From: Nitrospira sp.
Lineage (GTDB): Bacteria > Nitrospirota > Thermodesulfovibrionia > UBA6902
Direction of reading: 5' to 3'
Assembly: GCA_016784355.1 (NCBI GenBank)
Contig: JADHUV010000005.1
Coordinates: 40,771 to 104,770, forward strand
Length of the DNA: 64,000 nucleotides
Positions 8,889 to 18,657 of this stretch are shown here, piece by piece (the first letter of the stretch is position 1; each line of letters begins with the position of its first letter). A program made the position numbers and the translations under genes. The notes beneath the pieces are model-generated. The model saw only the letters and a program-made list of their open reading frames with translations, was not told where the DNA came from and searched no databases.

Positions 8889-9136
8889 TATTCGGAAACA
8901 GGTTCTTCGGTTTCTTCAGTCTTCATGGCAATATTTCTGTCAGGCACTATCGTAGAGACCGCATGTTTATAGACAAGCTGCTGAGTGCTCTGCTGAAGCA
9001 TTATCACAAAATTATCAAAGCCTTTAATTGTACCCTTAATACGCGCGCCATTTACCAGGAAAACAGTTACCGGCACCTTTTCCTTCCGCAGCGTATTGAG
9101 AAATACATCCTGCAGTTTTCGGTCCTTGTTTATCAT
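8888..9136 (-). CDS. hfq: RNA chaperone Hfq
   Basis: 82 aa. The Sm1 region has [12 protein letters not shown] and [10 protein letters not shown], with the conserved [11 protein letters not shown] stretch, and the Sm2 motif is present as YKHAVSTI. The acidic C-terminal tail is short. It lies 44 bp after miaA on the same strand, the same miaA-hfq order known in Proteobacteria, and overlaps the Nudix start. It forms a hexameric ring and joins small RNAs with mRNAs. Confidence 0.97.
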   Translation of the reverse strand: MINKDRKLQDVFLNTLRKEKVPVTVFLVNGARIKGTIKGFDNFVIMLQQSTQQLVYKHAVSTIVPDRNIAMKTEETEEPVSE

Positions 9137-9180
9137 CTGGTATCTCCTTTATTTTTACAAGCCGCAAGCTGAATCAGTTA

Positions 9181-10158
9181 TTAAGCTAAACCGTAATTAT
9201 CTAGCATTCTAACATCATTTAATACTTTTTCAAATATCATTTGAGCATCATCAATACCGGTTATATCAACCCAGTATATATCCGGTTCTTTTTTAAACCA
9301 TGTAAACTGCCTCTTTGCATACATCTTGGAGCGCTTCTTTATTATTCGCAATGTCTCATCAAAACTCTCCAGACCATTTATGAATGAGATCATTTCCTTA
9401 TACCCTATAGCCTGAAGCGCTGTCCTTCCGGGGTTGCGGGCAAGAAGACTTCTCACCTCCTCCTCAAGACCTTCCTCCACCATCTTCTGAACCCTTTGCT
9501 CTATTCGGGGGTATAATTCAGACCTCTCACGCGTGAGGCCTATTTTGATAAACTCACATTCAAGAGGAAAAGTTGAGGCCTGTGTACTTTCGGAAAGCCG
9601 CTCTCCCTGCTGCATAAGCACCTCAAGGGCCCTGACAACTTTCTTTGTGTCACCTGGATCCATACTCACTGCAGATACCGGATCAAGTTTAATCAAGCGT
9701 TCATGAAGATATCCCCTACCCTGTACTTGCTCCTCTTTCAGCAGAGCCTCCCGCATCTCCCAATCAGCGGAAGGACCATCAAAAAGGCCCTGTGTCAGCG
9801 AGCGGATATACAGACCGGTGCCTCCCACCACAAGAGGCACCCTGCCCCTGCCGTGAAGATCTGAAATTATTGCCGAGGCCTTTTCTCTGAATATACCGGC
9901 ACTGAATAACTGATCAGGCTCAAGGATATCTATGAGATGATGAGGCACTGCATTGAGTTCTTCAGTTGAGGGCTTTGCCGTGCCTATATTCATACCCCGA
10001 TAAACAAGCATTGAATCAGCACTAATAATCTCCGTATCAAGCGCCTGCGCCAGCATAAGAGAACAGGCCGTCTTCCCTACACCGGTAGGCCCCAGCAGTA
10101 TTATGACTGTTTTCTTCCCTGCCCCCTGACCCCTGACCCCTAATCCCTGTCCTTTCAT
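9181..10158 (-). CDS. miaA: tRNA dimethylallyltransferase MiaA
   Basis: 325 aa. The P-loop is GPTGVGKT, followed by DSMLVYRGMNIGTAKP, the LVVGGTGLYIRSL motif and the C-terminal RQFTWFKKEP. It adds dimethylallyl to A37 of tRNAs reading UNN codons. The ATG overlaps the mutL stop (ATGA). The first 14 residues are low complexity (MKGQGLGVRGQGAG) and come from a short DNA repeat of the GGGGTCA type that has been absorbed into the reading frame; no later good start precedes the P-loop. Confidence 0.95.
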   Translation of the reverse strand: MKGQGLGVRGQGAGKKTVIILLGPTGVGKTACSLMLAQALDTEIISADSMLVYRGMNIGTAKPSTEELNAVPHHLIDILEPDQLFSAGIFREKASAIISDLHGRGRVPLVVGGTGLYIRSLTQGLFDGPSADWEMREALLKEEQVQGRGYLHERLIKLDPVSAVSMDPGDTKKVVRALEVLMQQGERLSESTQASTFPLECEFIKIGLTRERSELYPRIEQRVQKMVEEGLEEEVRSLLARNPGRTALQAIGYKEMISFINGLESFDETLRIIKKRSKMYAKRQFTWFKKEPDIYWVDITGIDDAQMIFEKVLNDVRMLDNYGLA

Positions 10159-11891
10159 TTTCTTTTAAACATTTTTTTCAGATCATCCATAGACAGCCTG
10201 ATTCTGGTCGGCCTGCCATGAGGACATTTCTCAGGTTCATCAGCATTATCAAGATCCTTCATCATTTTTACTATCTCCGATTGAGTAAGCTGCTGACCTC
10301 CCCTGACCGATTGGTGACAGGCCAGTCTTGCAGCAATACTTTTCATAAGGGTATCTTCCGATAACCCGCTTTCAATACCAAGAGACTCTTCCTCAATAAT
10401 TCCCGCTGCCACGTCCATTAAAAGATCTTTCATATCCGCTCTGGCAAGTTCCCGCGGCAGGGCTCTTACTAGGATGCTGTTGCCGCCGAAATCTTCTATA
10501 TCAAGACCAAGTCCGGCAAGCAGATCTTTGCGCGTGATAAGCAGATTATATTCCTTTACAGGAAGTTCCACCCGTATTGGCAGAAACAGCGGTTCAGGAT
10601 TAATCTCGGCCTTGATAAGATATTTTTCGTACATGATCCTTTCATGAGCGGCATGCTGATCAATAATAATAAGACCCGCCTTATCCGCACTGGCAAGAAA
10701 GGCCTCGCCAATATAAAAATATTGTGTAAATTCCTCAGAGGGTGCGGAGCTGAAAAAATCTGACTGCACCGTAACTGATGCTTCAAATGCTGATTCTCTC
10801 ACCTCAGGGGCACTGCCGGGAGGCTGACTATATCCGCTGAAACCACCATAAGTTCCGCTAGGCCTGGCAGGACTCTCATCGGTACTACTCGTATCAACCT
10901 CTACCCCGGGGTTAAGGGCCTCATATGCGGCGGCCCGCACAAACCTGTGGATCTCATCCGGACGTTCAAATCTCACCTCAAGCTTCGCTGGATGTACATT
11001 CACATCAACATTGTCCGGGGCAACCTCAATAAATAAAAAATAGACCGGATGTTTCTCACGCGAAAGCATGCCTGCAAATGCGCTGTACACTGCATGATTT
11101 ACAGTAGGATTTCTCACAGGGCGACTATTAACAAAAATTTTCTGCTGACTGCGTGCCCCCCGTGCCATTTCCGGCCTGGAAATGAAGCCTGAGACCTGAA
11201 GTGATTTTGAAGAACGCTCTATCTTGATCAGTCCCTCTGAGATCTCCCTGCCGTAAAGCTGAGAAATGCGTTCACCTGGATTATCCGTTGCAGGAGCGTT
11301 TAAGGTCTCTTTGCCGTTATTGATAAGCGTAAAGCCGATTAAGGGAAACGCAAGGGCCTTCTGCACTACTGTCTCTATAATGTGAGAAAGCTCTGTGGGA
11401 TTTGTCTTGAGAAATTTCTTCCTCGCGGGGGTATTGTAAAATAAATCCCTGATCTCAACAGAGGTGCCCTTTATCGGAGGAGCATCCGAGATAATTTTTC
11501 TCTGATCTGCGCCAATCTCTATCATTGTGCCGCAGCTTGAGTCCTTCTGTGCTGTCAGCATTGTTACCTTGGAAACTGATGCAATGGCTGGAAGCGCCTC
11601 TCCGCGGAAGCCCATTGTGTTTATTTCAAAGAGGTCCTCCTCTGAATCGATCTTACTCGTTGCATGACGTTCAAATGAGAGCAGTGCGTCATCACGGGAC
11701 ATGCCGGAGCCATTATCAGAGACCTTTATTAATTTTTTTCCGCCATGGAGTATCTCCAGATCTATCCTGGTGGCGCCGGAATCAATGGCATTATCAATAA
11801 GTTCACGGACAACTGCAGCCGGGCGTTCTATGACCTCGCCGGCAGCAATTTTATTTATAAGAAGATCGGGAAGAACGGATATTATGGACAT
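10155..11891 (-). CDS. mutL: DNA mismatch repair protein MutL
   Basis: 578 aa. The N-terminal GHKL ATPase has IAAGEVIERPAAVVREL, DNGSGM, GFRGEALPAI and GTSVEIRDLFYNTPARKKFL. A variable linker occupies about 330-390. The C-terminal dimerisation domain contains DQHAAHER and the CPHGRPT motif. The QHAAHER plus CPHGRP set is present, but no clear DQHAxxExxxE endonuclease motif is visible by eye, so nicking activity is uncertain. It heads a mutL-miaA-hfq-nudix run with overlapping starts. Confidence 0.96.
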   Translation of the reverse strand: MSIISVLPDLLINKIAAGEVIERPAAVVRELIDNAIDSGATRIDLEILHGGKKLIKVSDNGSGMSRDDALLSFERHATSKIDSEEDLFEINTMGFRGEALPAIASVSKVTMLTAQKDSSCGTMIEIGADQRKIISDAPPIKGTSVEIRDLFYNTPARKKFLKTNPTELSHIIETVVQKALAFPLIGFTLINNGKETLNAPATDNPGERISQLYGREISEGLIKIERSSKSLQVSGFISRPEMARGARSQQKIFVNSRPVRNPTVNHAVYSAFAGMLSREKHPVYFLFIEVAPDNVDVNVHPAKLEVRFERPDEIHRFVRAAAYEALNPGVEVDTSSTDESPARPSGTYGGFSGYSQPPGSAPEVRESAFEASVTVQSDFFSSAPSEEFTQYFYIGEAFLASADKAGLIIIDQHAAHERIMYEKYLIKAEINPEPLFLPIRVELPVKEYNLLITRKDLLAGLGLDIEDFGGNSILVRALPRELARADMKDLLMDVAAGIIEEESLGIESGLSEDTLMKSIAARLACHQSVRGGQQLTQSEIVKMMKDLDNADEPEKCPHGRPTRIRLSMDDLKKMFKRK

Positions 11892-11976
11892 ACAGAATAA
11901 TACTAGTAACGGACAGGAAAATCCAGAAAACCGCTCACTCGCCGGCTAGTCAGCGAGTGAACAAGTCAATGCATGT

Positions 11977-13443
11977 TTAACCCTTTATTAATTTCTCAAG
12001 CATTATAAAAAAACCACCGGTTCGCTTATATATCAGATACAGATAGATCTCAACAAAAAACTTATAGTTTCTGTTCTTCCATCTCCACATGGATAAGGCA
12101 TGCAGTGGTCCAAAGATAATCTTGCTCCAGAAATTTTTCAAAAACCGGTCATATCTAAACGCCATGAAAGAGTTGATATATATGGCATGAAGAAGCCTCG
12201 GATTTTTTATCCAGGGATTTTCCACCTCATCATTGGTAAAGTTTTTCCATCCCTCAAGGTGAGTCGGGGGTTTAAACCCGAGCTTAAGGGCCTCAGCGTA
12301 AAGCAATGTGCCAGGCAGTGGTACATAAGGCTGTATGGGCACCTCGGCTCCAGGATGCCGCCTGCGAATCTCATCAGCAAAATCGAGCGTCCTGTTCATC
12401 ATTTCATCGGTCTCGCCGGGAAGTCCTATCATTAAAGAATATAGAGTCGGAATATTACCCTGAGAAATAACCTTTATTCCTTCATCAATCAGGCGCCTGT
12501 TCTGCCCCTTTTTAATATACTTAAGTACTTCATCATCAGGCGACTCAACACCAAAGAATATATATACACAGCCGCTTTCTTCAAACTTTTTCAGAAGTTC
12601 AGGAGTAAAGGTATTTATACGCACATTGGCGATCCATTTAAAATCAATTTCCTTAAGAAGAGGCAGAATCTCTTCCATGGCATCTTTACGACCGGCAAGA
12701 AATGTATCGTCATAGAAGGTCATCTTATTAACGCCCAAGGCCTTAAGTTTCAACAGTTCGGTTCTCACCTTTTCGATGCTCTTTACCCTGCATACATTTT
12801 TATGAAAAAATACGTTATAACAAAAACCGCATTTATGGGGACAGCCTCTTGATGACTCATACCCGATATTTTCCAGCGTATCACCCGAGCGCCTTACATA
12901 CTCCAGCAGAATATCCTTACCCTTACCGTCATAGGGAAAGGGAAGATCTTCTATATCGAGAAAATCCCTGTCAGGATTAAGTATATTTCTTCCCTTAGAC
13001 TTCCATCCCAGTCCCGCAATATCAGAATACTCGTCTCTGCCCTGCTGCATGGCCTGCACAAGTTCCAGAAGGGTCTGTTCTCCTTCGCCCTTCACAACAA
13101 AATCCACCAGATCCGACTCAAGCGTCTGTCCGGCCATCATGGAAGGATGAGTCCCACCCCAGACAAGGGGCATCGATGAATCCATTTTTCTGACAAGCTT
13201 GGCCAGGGTAAGGGTATTTTTAATCTGAAAACAAGTCATGGTGGAAAGCCCGATCATTAAGGGCTTTCTGCGGACCAGTTCCTTAAACCGTTCTATCTTG
13301 TGAATCCTTGCATCAAAATACTCGACCTCCATGCCGTGCTTCTCAAGGTATGAGCCTACAGACAGTATGGCCAGCGGGGTCCAGGCATGATAGGGAAAAG
13401 GGCTTGCATTGGCATAAGCCAGAACGATCAGATTTTTATTCAT
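11977..13443 (-). CDS. B12-binding-domain radical SAM protein
   Basis: 488 aa. The N-terminal 150 residues look like a cobalamin-binding Rossmann domain (LAILSVGSYLEKHG, PLMIGLSTMT, PLVWGGTHPSMM). The radical SAM domain follows with cluster cysteines 201, 205 and 208 (CPHKCGFC). The end is basic and hydrophobic and may contact the membrane. The start is 5 bp after the stop of a family 2 glycosyltransferase, so the two are probably one unit, which suggests modification of a glycan or lipid. Proteins of this group include methylases and hopanoid enzymes; the substrate here is unknown. Confidence 0.9.
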   Translation of the reverse strand: MNKNLIVLAYANASPFPYHAWTPLAILSVGSYLEKHGMEVEYFDARIHKIERFKELVRRKPLMIGLSTMTCFQIKNTLTLAKLVRKMDSSMPLVWGGTHPSMMAGQTLESDLVDFVVKGEGEQTLLELVQAMQQGRDEYSDIAGLGWKSKGRNILNPDRDFLDIEDLPFPYDGKGKDILLEYVRRSGDTLENIGYESSRGCPHKCGFCYNVFFHKNVCRVKSIEKVRTELLKLKALGVNKMTFYDDTFLAGRKDAMEEILPLLKEIDFKWIANVRINTFTPELLKKFEESGCVYIFFGVESPDDEVLKYIKKGQNRRLIDEGIKVISQGNIPTLYSLMIGLPGETDEMMNRTLDFADEIRRRHPGAEVPIQPYVPLPGTLLYAEALKLGFKPPTHLEGWKNFTNDEVENPWIKNPRLLHAIYINSFMAFRYDRFLKNFWSKIIFGPLHALSMWRWKNRNYKFFVEIYLYLIYKRTGGFFIMLEKLIKG

Positions 13444-13447
13444 ATTA

Positions 13448-14425
13448 TTAACCCTGAGTTTTCTTTTTTGAAAACGGATAAGTTATAAGTCCATATGCCG
13501 CAGACAGCATTATCTCAACACCAAGAAAATAGTTAAGGCCAAGCGACTTCAGGGCAAACAATAACCCTGCTTCTTTACGCATAAAGTTCCACCAGTGAAG
13601 ATTGGAAAAAACATAAACAGCCAGCAGCACCCAGAAAAGCGGCTTTGCAAAAGCAAACGCCGGCGAAATCAATAGCGAAAAGAAACTGAAAAAAGCGCAC
13701 ATGGCAGCGATGCCATTACTTGGAGAAGTAGGGCCTGCATTGTCCAGCTGTTTTTCCCTGAAAAAAAGATACAGCCACATGACCGTCCTGCTAAAATATA
13801 TTTTTATCGCCCTCTCAAAATCCGCAAACTCATGCTTTACCATCATTTTTGGATTCAATATGATACTGCTGACCTTATTGATACGCCGCGCCAGTTCAAA
13901 ATCTTCCACATCAGCGCCCTTATACAGTTCATCATAGCCGCCGACCCTCTGAAAGAGTTCTTTTTTAATAGCACCGCACCTTGGGGCAAATACGCTTACC
14001 TTTTTATACTGCTGGCCAATGAGATGTATATATTCGAACATGGCCATATATCTCGGCACAAAGCCTGGATTTAATGCCTCAGTAGAGCATATACCTATTA
14101 CACACTCCTCATCCGGCTTTTCCTTAAAGTAGTTTTCAACTTCCTGAATACTCCCATCCAGCAGTTCTGTATCAGAGTCAAGAAAGAAAATGATATCGCC
14201 CTTTGCCTCGGAAACACCCCTGTTACGGGATATCGAGGGGCCTCCGTTTTGTTCCATAACAATTACACGTGTGGGATATTTACTGACAAGTTCCACTGTA
14301 TTATCCGTAGAGCAGTCATCAACTATTATGACTTCCATGTCCTTGACGGCCTGTTTGAAAATTGATTCCATAAGGACAGGCATGAACCTTGCGGAGTTGT
14401 ATGTTGGGATGACAATGGAAATCAT
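13448..14425 (-). CDS. Family 2 glycosyltransferase with C-terminal membrane segments
   Basis: 325 aa. A GT-A fold is shown by VIPTYNSARF, DDCSTDNT, NRGVSEAKGD and the DxD-like FLDSDTE. The acceptor region is near GGYDELYKGADVEDFELARR. Two hydrophobic segments occupy about 235-280, so it sits in the inner membrane and faces the cytoplasm. It is upstream of, and nearly touching, the radical SAM gene. Transfer of a sugar to a polyprenyl or other lipid carrier is inferred. Confidence 0.9.
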   Translation of the reverse strand: MISIVIPTYNSARFMPVLMESIFKQAVKDMEVIIVDDCSTDNTVELVSKYPTRVIVMEQNGGPSISRNRGVSEAKGDIIFFLDSDTELLDGSIQEVENYFKEKPDEECVIGICSTEALNPGFVPRYMAMFEYIHLIGQQYKKVSVFAPRCGAIKKELFQRVGGYDELYKGADVEDFELARRINKVSSIILNPKMMVKHEFADFERAIKIYFSRTVMWLYLFFREKQLDNAGPTSPSNGIAAMCAFFSFFSLLISPAFAFAKPLFWVLLAVYVFSNLHWWNFMRKEAGLLFALKSLGLNYFLGVEIMLSAAYGLITYPFSKKKTQG

Positions 14426-14484
14426 ATCTTTGAATTATAGATATTAAATGGCTACAAAATCAAATAAGCTGCTACTATATCGCT

Positions 14485-17175
14485 CTACAGACAATCTTTC
14501 AGATACCATCCCGTCAATGATTCCTTTGTCTTTGAGACCGCTTCGGGAGTTCCCTCAGCCATTAAGCACCCGCCCTTCTCCCCTCCTCCCGGGCCGATAT
14601 CAATCACATAATCACAGCATTTAATAACATCCAGATTATGCTCAACCAGCAACACAGTATTGCCGCTGTCAACAAGATCGTTAAGTACAGCAAGCAACTG
14701 TTTCACATCGTGCACATGAAGTCCTACTGTGGGCTCATCCAGAATGTAGAGGTAATCCTTTCTATTCAGCACACCCAGCTCAGCGCAGATTTTCAACCTT
14801 TGAGACTCCCCCCCTGACAAGGTAGTGGCAGACTGCCCCAACCGCAAATATCCAAGCCCTACAGAAGACATAAGCTGAAACTTATTTACCAGTTGTGCGG
14901 TCCGGCTGAAAAAGAGAATCGCCTCATCAATAGTCATCTCCAGCACCTCATGAATATTCCTGCCGTTATACTCCACCCCGAGTACTGCTGCCTTGTATCT
15001 CTTACCGCCGCACTCTTCACACTTTACGTACAGATCCTCAAAAAAATACATCTCCAGCATCTGCGAGCCGGAACCGCTGCAGGCCTCGCATCTGCCGCCC
15101 TCGGTATTAAAGGAAAAATGTCCGGCACTATAGCCTGAAAGTTTAGCCTGCGGCTGGGCGGCAAAGAGTTTCCTTATATGGTCGAATACCTTCACATAGG
15201 TAACAGGATTTGAGCGGGGACTCTTGCCGATAGGCTGCTGATCGATTATTTTTACGCCCTTCAGATGAGAAAAGCCTTCTATCTTTCGGTACGGCCCCGG
15301 GACCTCAAACTCTGTCTTAAAGAACATGGCCAGAGATCTGTATATCGTATCTTTGACCAACGTGCTTTTTCCCGAGCCGGATAAACCTGTCACGCAGGCC
15401 AGAGTTCCAAGAGGAACCTCCATATCAATGTCTTTCAGGTTATTGCCGCAGGCCCCCCTGACCTTCAGCGCATTACCACTGCCCTTTCTGCGTATGGGGG
15501 GGACGGGTATAAACTCCGCACCGCGCAGATAACGGGATGTCAGGGTATCCTTCAAAAGGAAATCCTCACGGGGTCCGGAAAACACAAGCCCGCCTCCTCC
15601 ACTGCCGCCGCCGGGACCAAGCTCGACAATCCAGTCCGCAGTATCCATGATCTTTTTATCATGTTCAACAATGATTATGGTATTACCAAGCGCTGTCAGT
15701 TCCGCCAATATTTCAGATATCCTGTGCACATCAGATGGATGAAGACCAACCGTGGGTTCATCAAGCACATACATCGTTCCGGTCAGCCTTGAGGAAAGCT
15801 GACTGGCAAGATTAATCCTCTGGGCCTCACCCCCCGACAAGGTCCTGGCCTCACGATTAAGCGATAAATAATCCAGCCCGACACGGGTAAGGAAATTCAG
15901 TTTCAGCTCAATCTGCCGAAGGATCTCTGTAGATATCTCGCGCTCATGATCCGTCAAATTCAAGGCACTGAAAAATTCAGCTAAACGCAGGACCGCCATA
16001 TCACACATAGCGGAGATGTTCAGCCCGCCAATGGTAAAGGCAAGCGCCTCAGGATTCAGCCTGCTTCCTTTGCAATGAGTGCAGAGCACTGCCTTTCTGT
16101 ACCTGCTTAAAAATACCCTCACATGAAGCTTGTATTTCTTCCCCTCAAGTTCACTGAAAAAATCATCAATACCGTAAAAATGATCCGTCCCCTTGAAAAG
16201 GAGTTTTTTTGTCTCTTCGGACAAATCCCTGTACGGGGTATTTATATCTATACCGTATTTACCGGCGGCCTTTGCAAACTGTTTGTACCACCACTTACTC
16301 GAGGGTTTATCCCACGGATCAATAGCCCCCTGTTTCAAGGTAAGATCTTTGTCAGGAACTATTAAGTCCTCTGTATATTCCAGCATATTGCCAAACCCCT
16401 TGCACCCCGGACAGGCGCCAAGCGGATGGTTAAAAGAAAACAGGAGCGGCTGCGGCTTTGCAATACTGGTTCCGCATTCATCACACAAAAGAGAAGACTG
16501 AAAAGAAAGCACCTGATTATCTTCCCCGCCCCTTACTATCTCTACTCGGAGACTGCCATGCCCATAGTCCCAGGCGGTCTCAACAGAATCAGATATACGC
16601 GAGTCATCCTTTATCACAAGCCTGTCCAGTATGACCTCCCTGCTGCCGTCTGCCTTCTCCCGAAGCCTTTGGAAACCCCTTTTTTGCAGCTCCTCCGGGG
16701 ACTGTTCAGTATCAAATATGATCATCGCCTTTTCACCCGCATACTTCTCGACAAGTTCCCTGACCGTAGAAGATGGGGTCCAGGACCTCAGTTCACGGGA
16801 ACATTCTGTACAATGAGGGCGGCCGATACTTGCAAATAATAATCTCAGATAATCATACAGCTCTGTCGAGGTACCTACCGTAGAACGTGAGGTCTTCACC
16901 GGATTTTTCTGCTCAATGGCTATTGCGGGCCTGATATTGCGAATGGAATCCACCTCAGGCCGGTCAAGCTTTTCCAGAAACATGCGGGCATAGGTAGAGA
17001 GGGACTCGATAAATCTCCACTGACCTTCGGCAAAAATTGTATCAAAGGCCAGGGATGACTTCCCGGAGCCAGAGACTCCGGTTACTACGATAAACTTGTT
17101 ATGGGGAAGCTTAAGGCTCAGGTTTTTCAGGTTGTTCTGCCTGGCACCTTCTATTATTAGTTTTCTGGCGGACAT
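14485..17175 (-). CDS. uvrA: UvrA-family excinuclease ATPase
   Basis: 896 aa, a little shorter than the usual 940 or so. There are two ABC modules: first Walker [10 protein letters not shown] and signature LSGGEAQR, second Walker [10 protein letters not shown] and signature LSGGESQR. Zinc ribbons are visible at CDECG with CPGCKG and at CEACSGSG with CEECGG. The insertion region has [21 protein letters not shown], where standard UvrA usually reads AISIEQKTTSxNPRSTVGT. That and the length leave open a UvrA paralogue rather than the main repair protein; no uvrB or uvrC is nearby. It transcribes toward the glycosyltransferase with a 59-bp gap. Confidence 0.9.
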   Translation of the reverse strand: MSARKLIIEGARQNNLKNLSLKLPHNKFIVVTGVSGSGKSSLAFDTIFAEGQWRFIESLSTYARMFLEKLDRPEVDSIRNIRPAIAIEQKNPVKTSRSTVGTSTELYDYLRLLFASIGRPHCTECSRELRSWTPSSTVRELVEKYAGEKAMIIFDTEQSPEELQKRGFQRLREKADGSREVILDRLVIKDDSRISDSVETAWDYGHGSLRVEIVRGGEDNQVLSFQSSLLCDECGTSIAKPQPLLFSFNHPLGACPGCKGFGNMLEYTEDLIVPDKDLTLKQGAIDPWDKPSSKWWYKQFAKAAGKYGIDINTPYRDLSEETKKLLFKGTDHFYGIDDFFSELEGKKYKLHVRVFLSRYRKAVLCTHCKGSRLNPEALAFTIGGLNISAMCDMAVLRLAEFFSALNLTDHEREISTEILRQIELKLNFLTRVGLDYLSLNREARTLSGGEAQRINLASQLSSRLTGTMYVLDEPTVGLHPSDVHRISEILAELTALGNTIIIVEHDKKIMDTADWIVELGPGGGSGGGGLVFSGPREDFLLKDTLTSRYLRGAEFIPVPPIRRKGSGNALKVRGACGNNLKDIDMEVPLGTLACVTGLSGSGKSTLVKDTIYRSLAMFFKTEFEVPGPYRKIEGFSHLKGVKIIDQQPIGKSPRSNPVTYVKVFDHIRKLFAAQPQAKLSGYSAGHFSFNTEGGRCEACSGSGSQMLEMYFFEDLYVKCEECGGKRYKAAVLGVEYNGRNIHEVLEMTIDEAILFFSRTAQLVNKFQLMSSVGLGYLRLGQSATTLSGGESQRLKICAELGVLNRKDYLYILDEPTVGLHVHDVKQLLAVLNDLVDSGNTVLLVEHNLDVIKCCDYVIDIGPGGGEKGGCLMAEGTPEAVSKTKESLTGWYLKDCL

Positions 17176-17422
17176 CCGGATATTTTAGCATTTCATTCAA
17201 TGAAAACTATCCCGTACCAGCCGGGGTGATTATAAACTTAATTACTTTAATGAAAATGTCGGATTTACTGACACACTACTTCAGGATACCGCCTACTGTA
17301 ACCTATTAATTATAAAAGATAAATAATTAACAGCACAGTTTCAACTCCACACATGTAAAGTACACCTACACTTTGTTTAATTGCAGACATCATAATTTCA
17401 TTAAAAAACAGCTACTTACAAC

Positions 17423-17438
17423 TTAGCATGATTCTTGC
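17423..17438 (+). promoter_or_regulatory. Sigma-54-like -24/-12 site before PEP-CTERM gene
   Basis: TTAGCATGATTCTTGC has the spacing of the sigma-54 consensus (TTGGCAC, five bases, TTGC) with two mismatches in the -24 box, one of them in the usually invariant GG. It lies 57 bp before the start codon. The same TTGCAATAA string follows the better site before the second PEP-CTERM gene. The rest of the gap 17176-17494 is AT-rich with nothing else I can support. Confidence 0.4.
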
Positions 17439-17494
17439 AATAAACTATAATGATATTTTCATGAAGAACTTATCATTAAAAAGGCAGGATATAA

Positions 17495-18154
17495 ATGAAT
17501 AAATTACTTGCGGCTCTATCTATTTCAGTACTATTACTTGTCGGAACTGTCTCGCATTCCAAAGCATTTATCCTGAACGGAGACTTTTCATCCGGTCTGA
17601 CAGGATGGACAATCATTAACAATGTTACAGAAACCTCTGGAGAAGCAATACTCAATGACAGCAATGGTATCACCGCCCTCTATCAGGGAGCGGCACTTGC
17701 AGCAGGGAATTATACAATTGAGTTCGATTTTCTAAACCAGATGTCATCCAGCTCCTTAGTCCACCCGTTCACCTTTTTCGATACCTTTTTTGCATCACTT
17801 TACTATATAAATGATATAAACACTTTCAATCTGACGACCCTTACTTTTGACGGAGAGGCCGCATTGTTTGATATGGATCACACTGGAAACTTCAATGTAA
17901 ACGGAACTATAACCGCAAGTAGCAAGGGCGGAAGCTGGGAACATTTTTCAACGTCCTTTGTGAATAATTTCAATTATGCAATACCGACTTTTGAACTCTT
18001 TGAGATCAACTTTGCTAATGGAGACAGCTCGCTGAATATTGATAATGTCGAGATCGCTGCAAATGTCGCTCCGATCCCTGAACCTTCGACACTGCTGCTG
18101 ACCGCAGGTGGAATTATCGGGTTTACTTATTTGCGCAGACGTTTAAAAGCCTAA
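17495..18154 (+). CDS. PEP-CTERM sorting domain protein
   Basis: 219 aa. A signal peptide covers about 1-25. The mature domain is beta-rich, starts FILNGDFSSGLTGW and is like the carbohydrate-binding or jelly-roll domains frequent in this group. The end is a PEP-CTERM tag: PIPEPSTLLL, a membrane segment and the basic RRRLKA. By family knowledge it is exported and cleaved by exosortase, then linked to extracellular matrix or EPS. No exosortase gene is in the window. A sugar transferase for exopolysaccharide lies at 51.8 kb. Confidence 0.9.
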   Translation: MNKLLAALSISVLLLVGTVSHSKAFILNGDFSSGLTGWTIINNVTETSGEAILNDSNGITALYQGAALAAGNYTIEFDFLNQMSSSSLVHPFTFFDTFFASLYYINDINTFNLTTLTFDGEAALFDMDHTGNFNVNGTITASSKGGSWEHFSTSFVNNFNYAIPTFELFEINFANGDSSLNIDNVEIAANVAPIPEPSTLLLTAGGIIGFTYLRRRLKA

Positions 18155-18181
18155 TCGTTTCTGCTTTTTACTGCATAAATT

Positions 18182-18307
18182 TTTAGAAGAATTGCACAGG
18201 CCTTTTATGGTGGCGTTACTGAGGATATTGAAAAATAGATCCACACTATTCTTGATGCACGGCTCGCAGATATTGTTCAAAAATTCATGAGTTTATACTG
18301 CACGTAA
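18182..18307 (+). pseudogene. Relic: C-terminal piece of an ADP-ribosylglycohydrolase
   Basis: The frame reads RIAQAFYGGVTEDIEK, a stop (TAG), then IHTILDARLADIVQKF and a terminal stop. This is the usual C-terminal helix pair of ADP-ribosylglycohydrolase (DraG-like) proteins, with one nonsense change. The N-terminal piece of such a protein is found 1.3 kb farther on, in the wrong order, so the gene was broken by a duplication or rearrangement. Confidence 0.6.
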
Positions 18308-18360
18308 GGACTTAGCATCCTCATGCTTCTGACAAATCCCCCTATCATCTACAAGCGCTT

Positions 18361-18490
18361 CATTAGCAGTCTGTGTCTTTGATTTATCCTCCTAAACACA
18401 CTCCTGTTCTTTTATCAGACAGATTCAAAGACATGCGCATATACTCACCTATATATGTTTTCACTAGATTGCATTATTCTATGCCTGCCT
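18361..18490 (-). pseudogene. Relic of an antitoxin gene start
   Basis: This stretch matches, with scattered substitutions and small gaps, the region around the start of the intact antitoxin gene and its leader (about 20562-20696). Shared strings include GTCTTTGATTT, GTTCTTTTATCAG and ATGCCTG at the ends. No open frame remains. It is a decayed second copy of the toxin-antitoxin region. The interval 18308-18360 shows nothing. Confidence 0.55.
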
Positions 18491-18657
18491 ACATTAAAAT
18501 TGCACACAATATACCATAGACACTGATAATATATACATATGAAAACAGCATCCATGAAATCATACTAATATGTCTTGCACTGGATATTCAGGCCGTACAG
18601 CTATATAAACGCTATACTTCTTCCTCAACGGATAATCTACAGAAATTCTGGTTTGAT

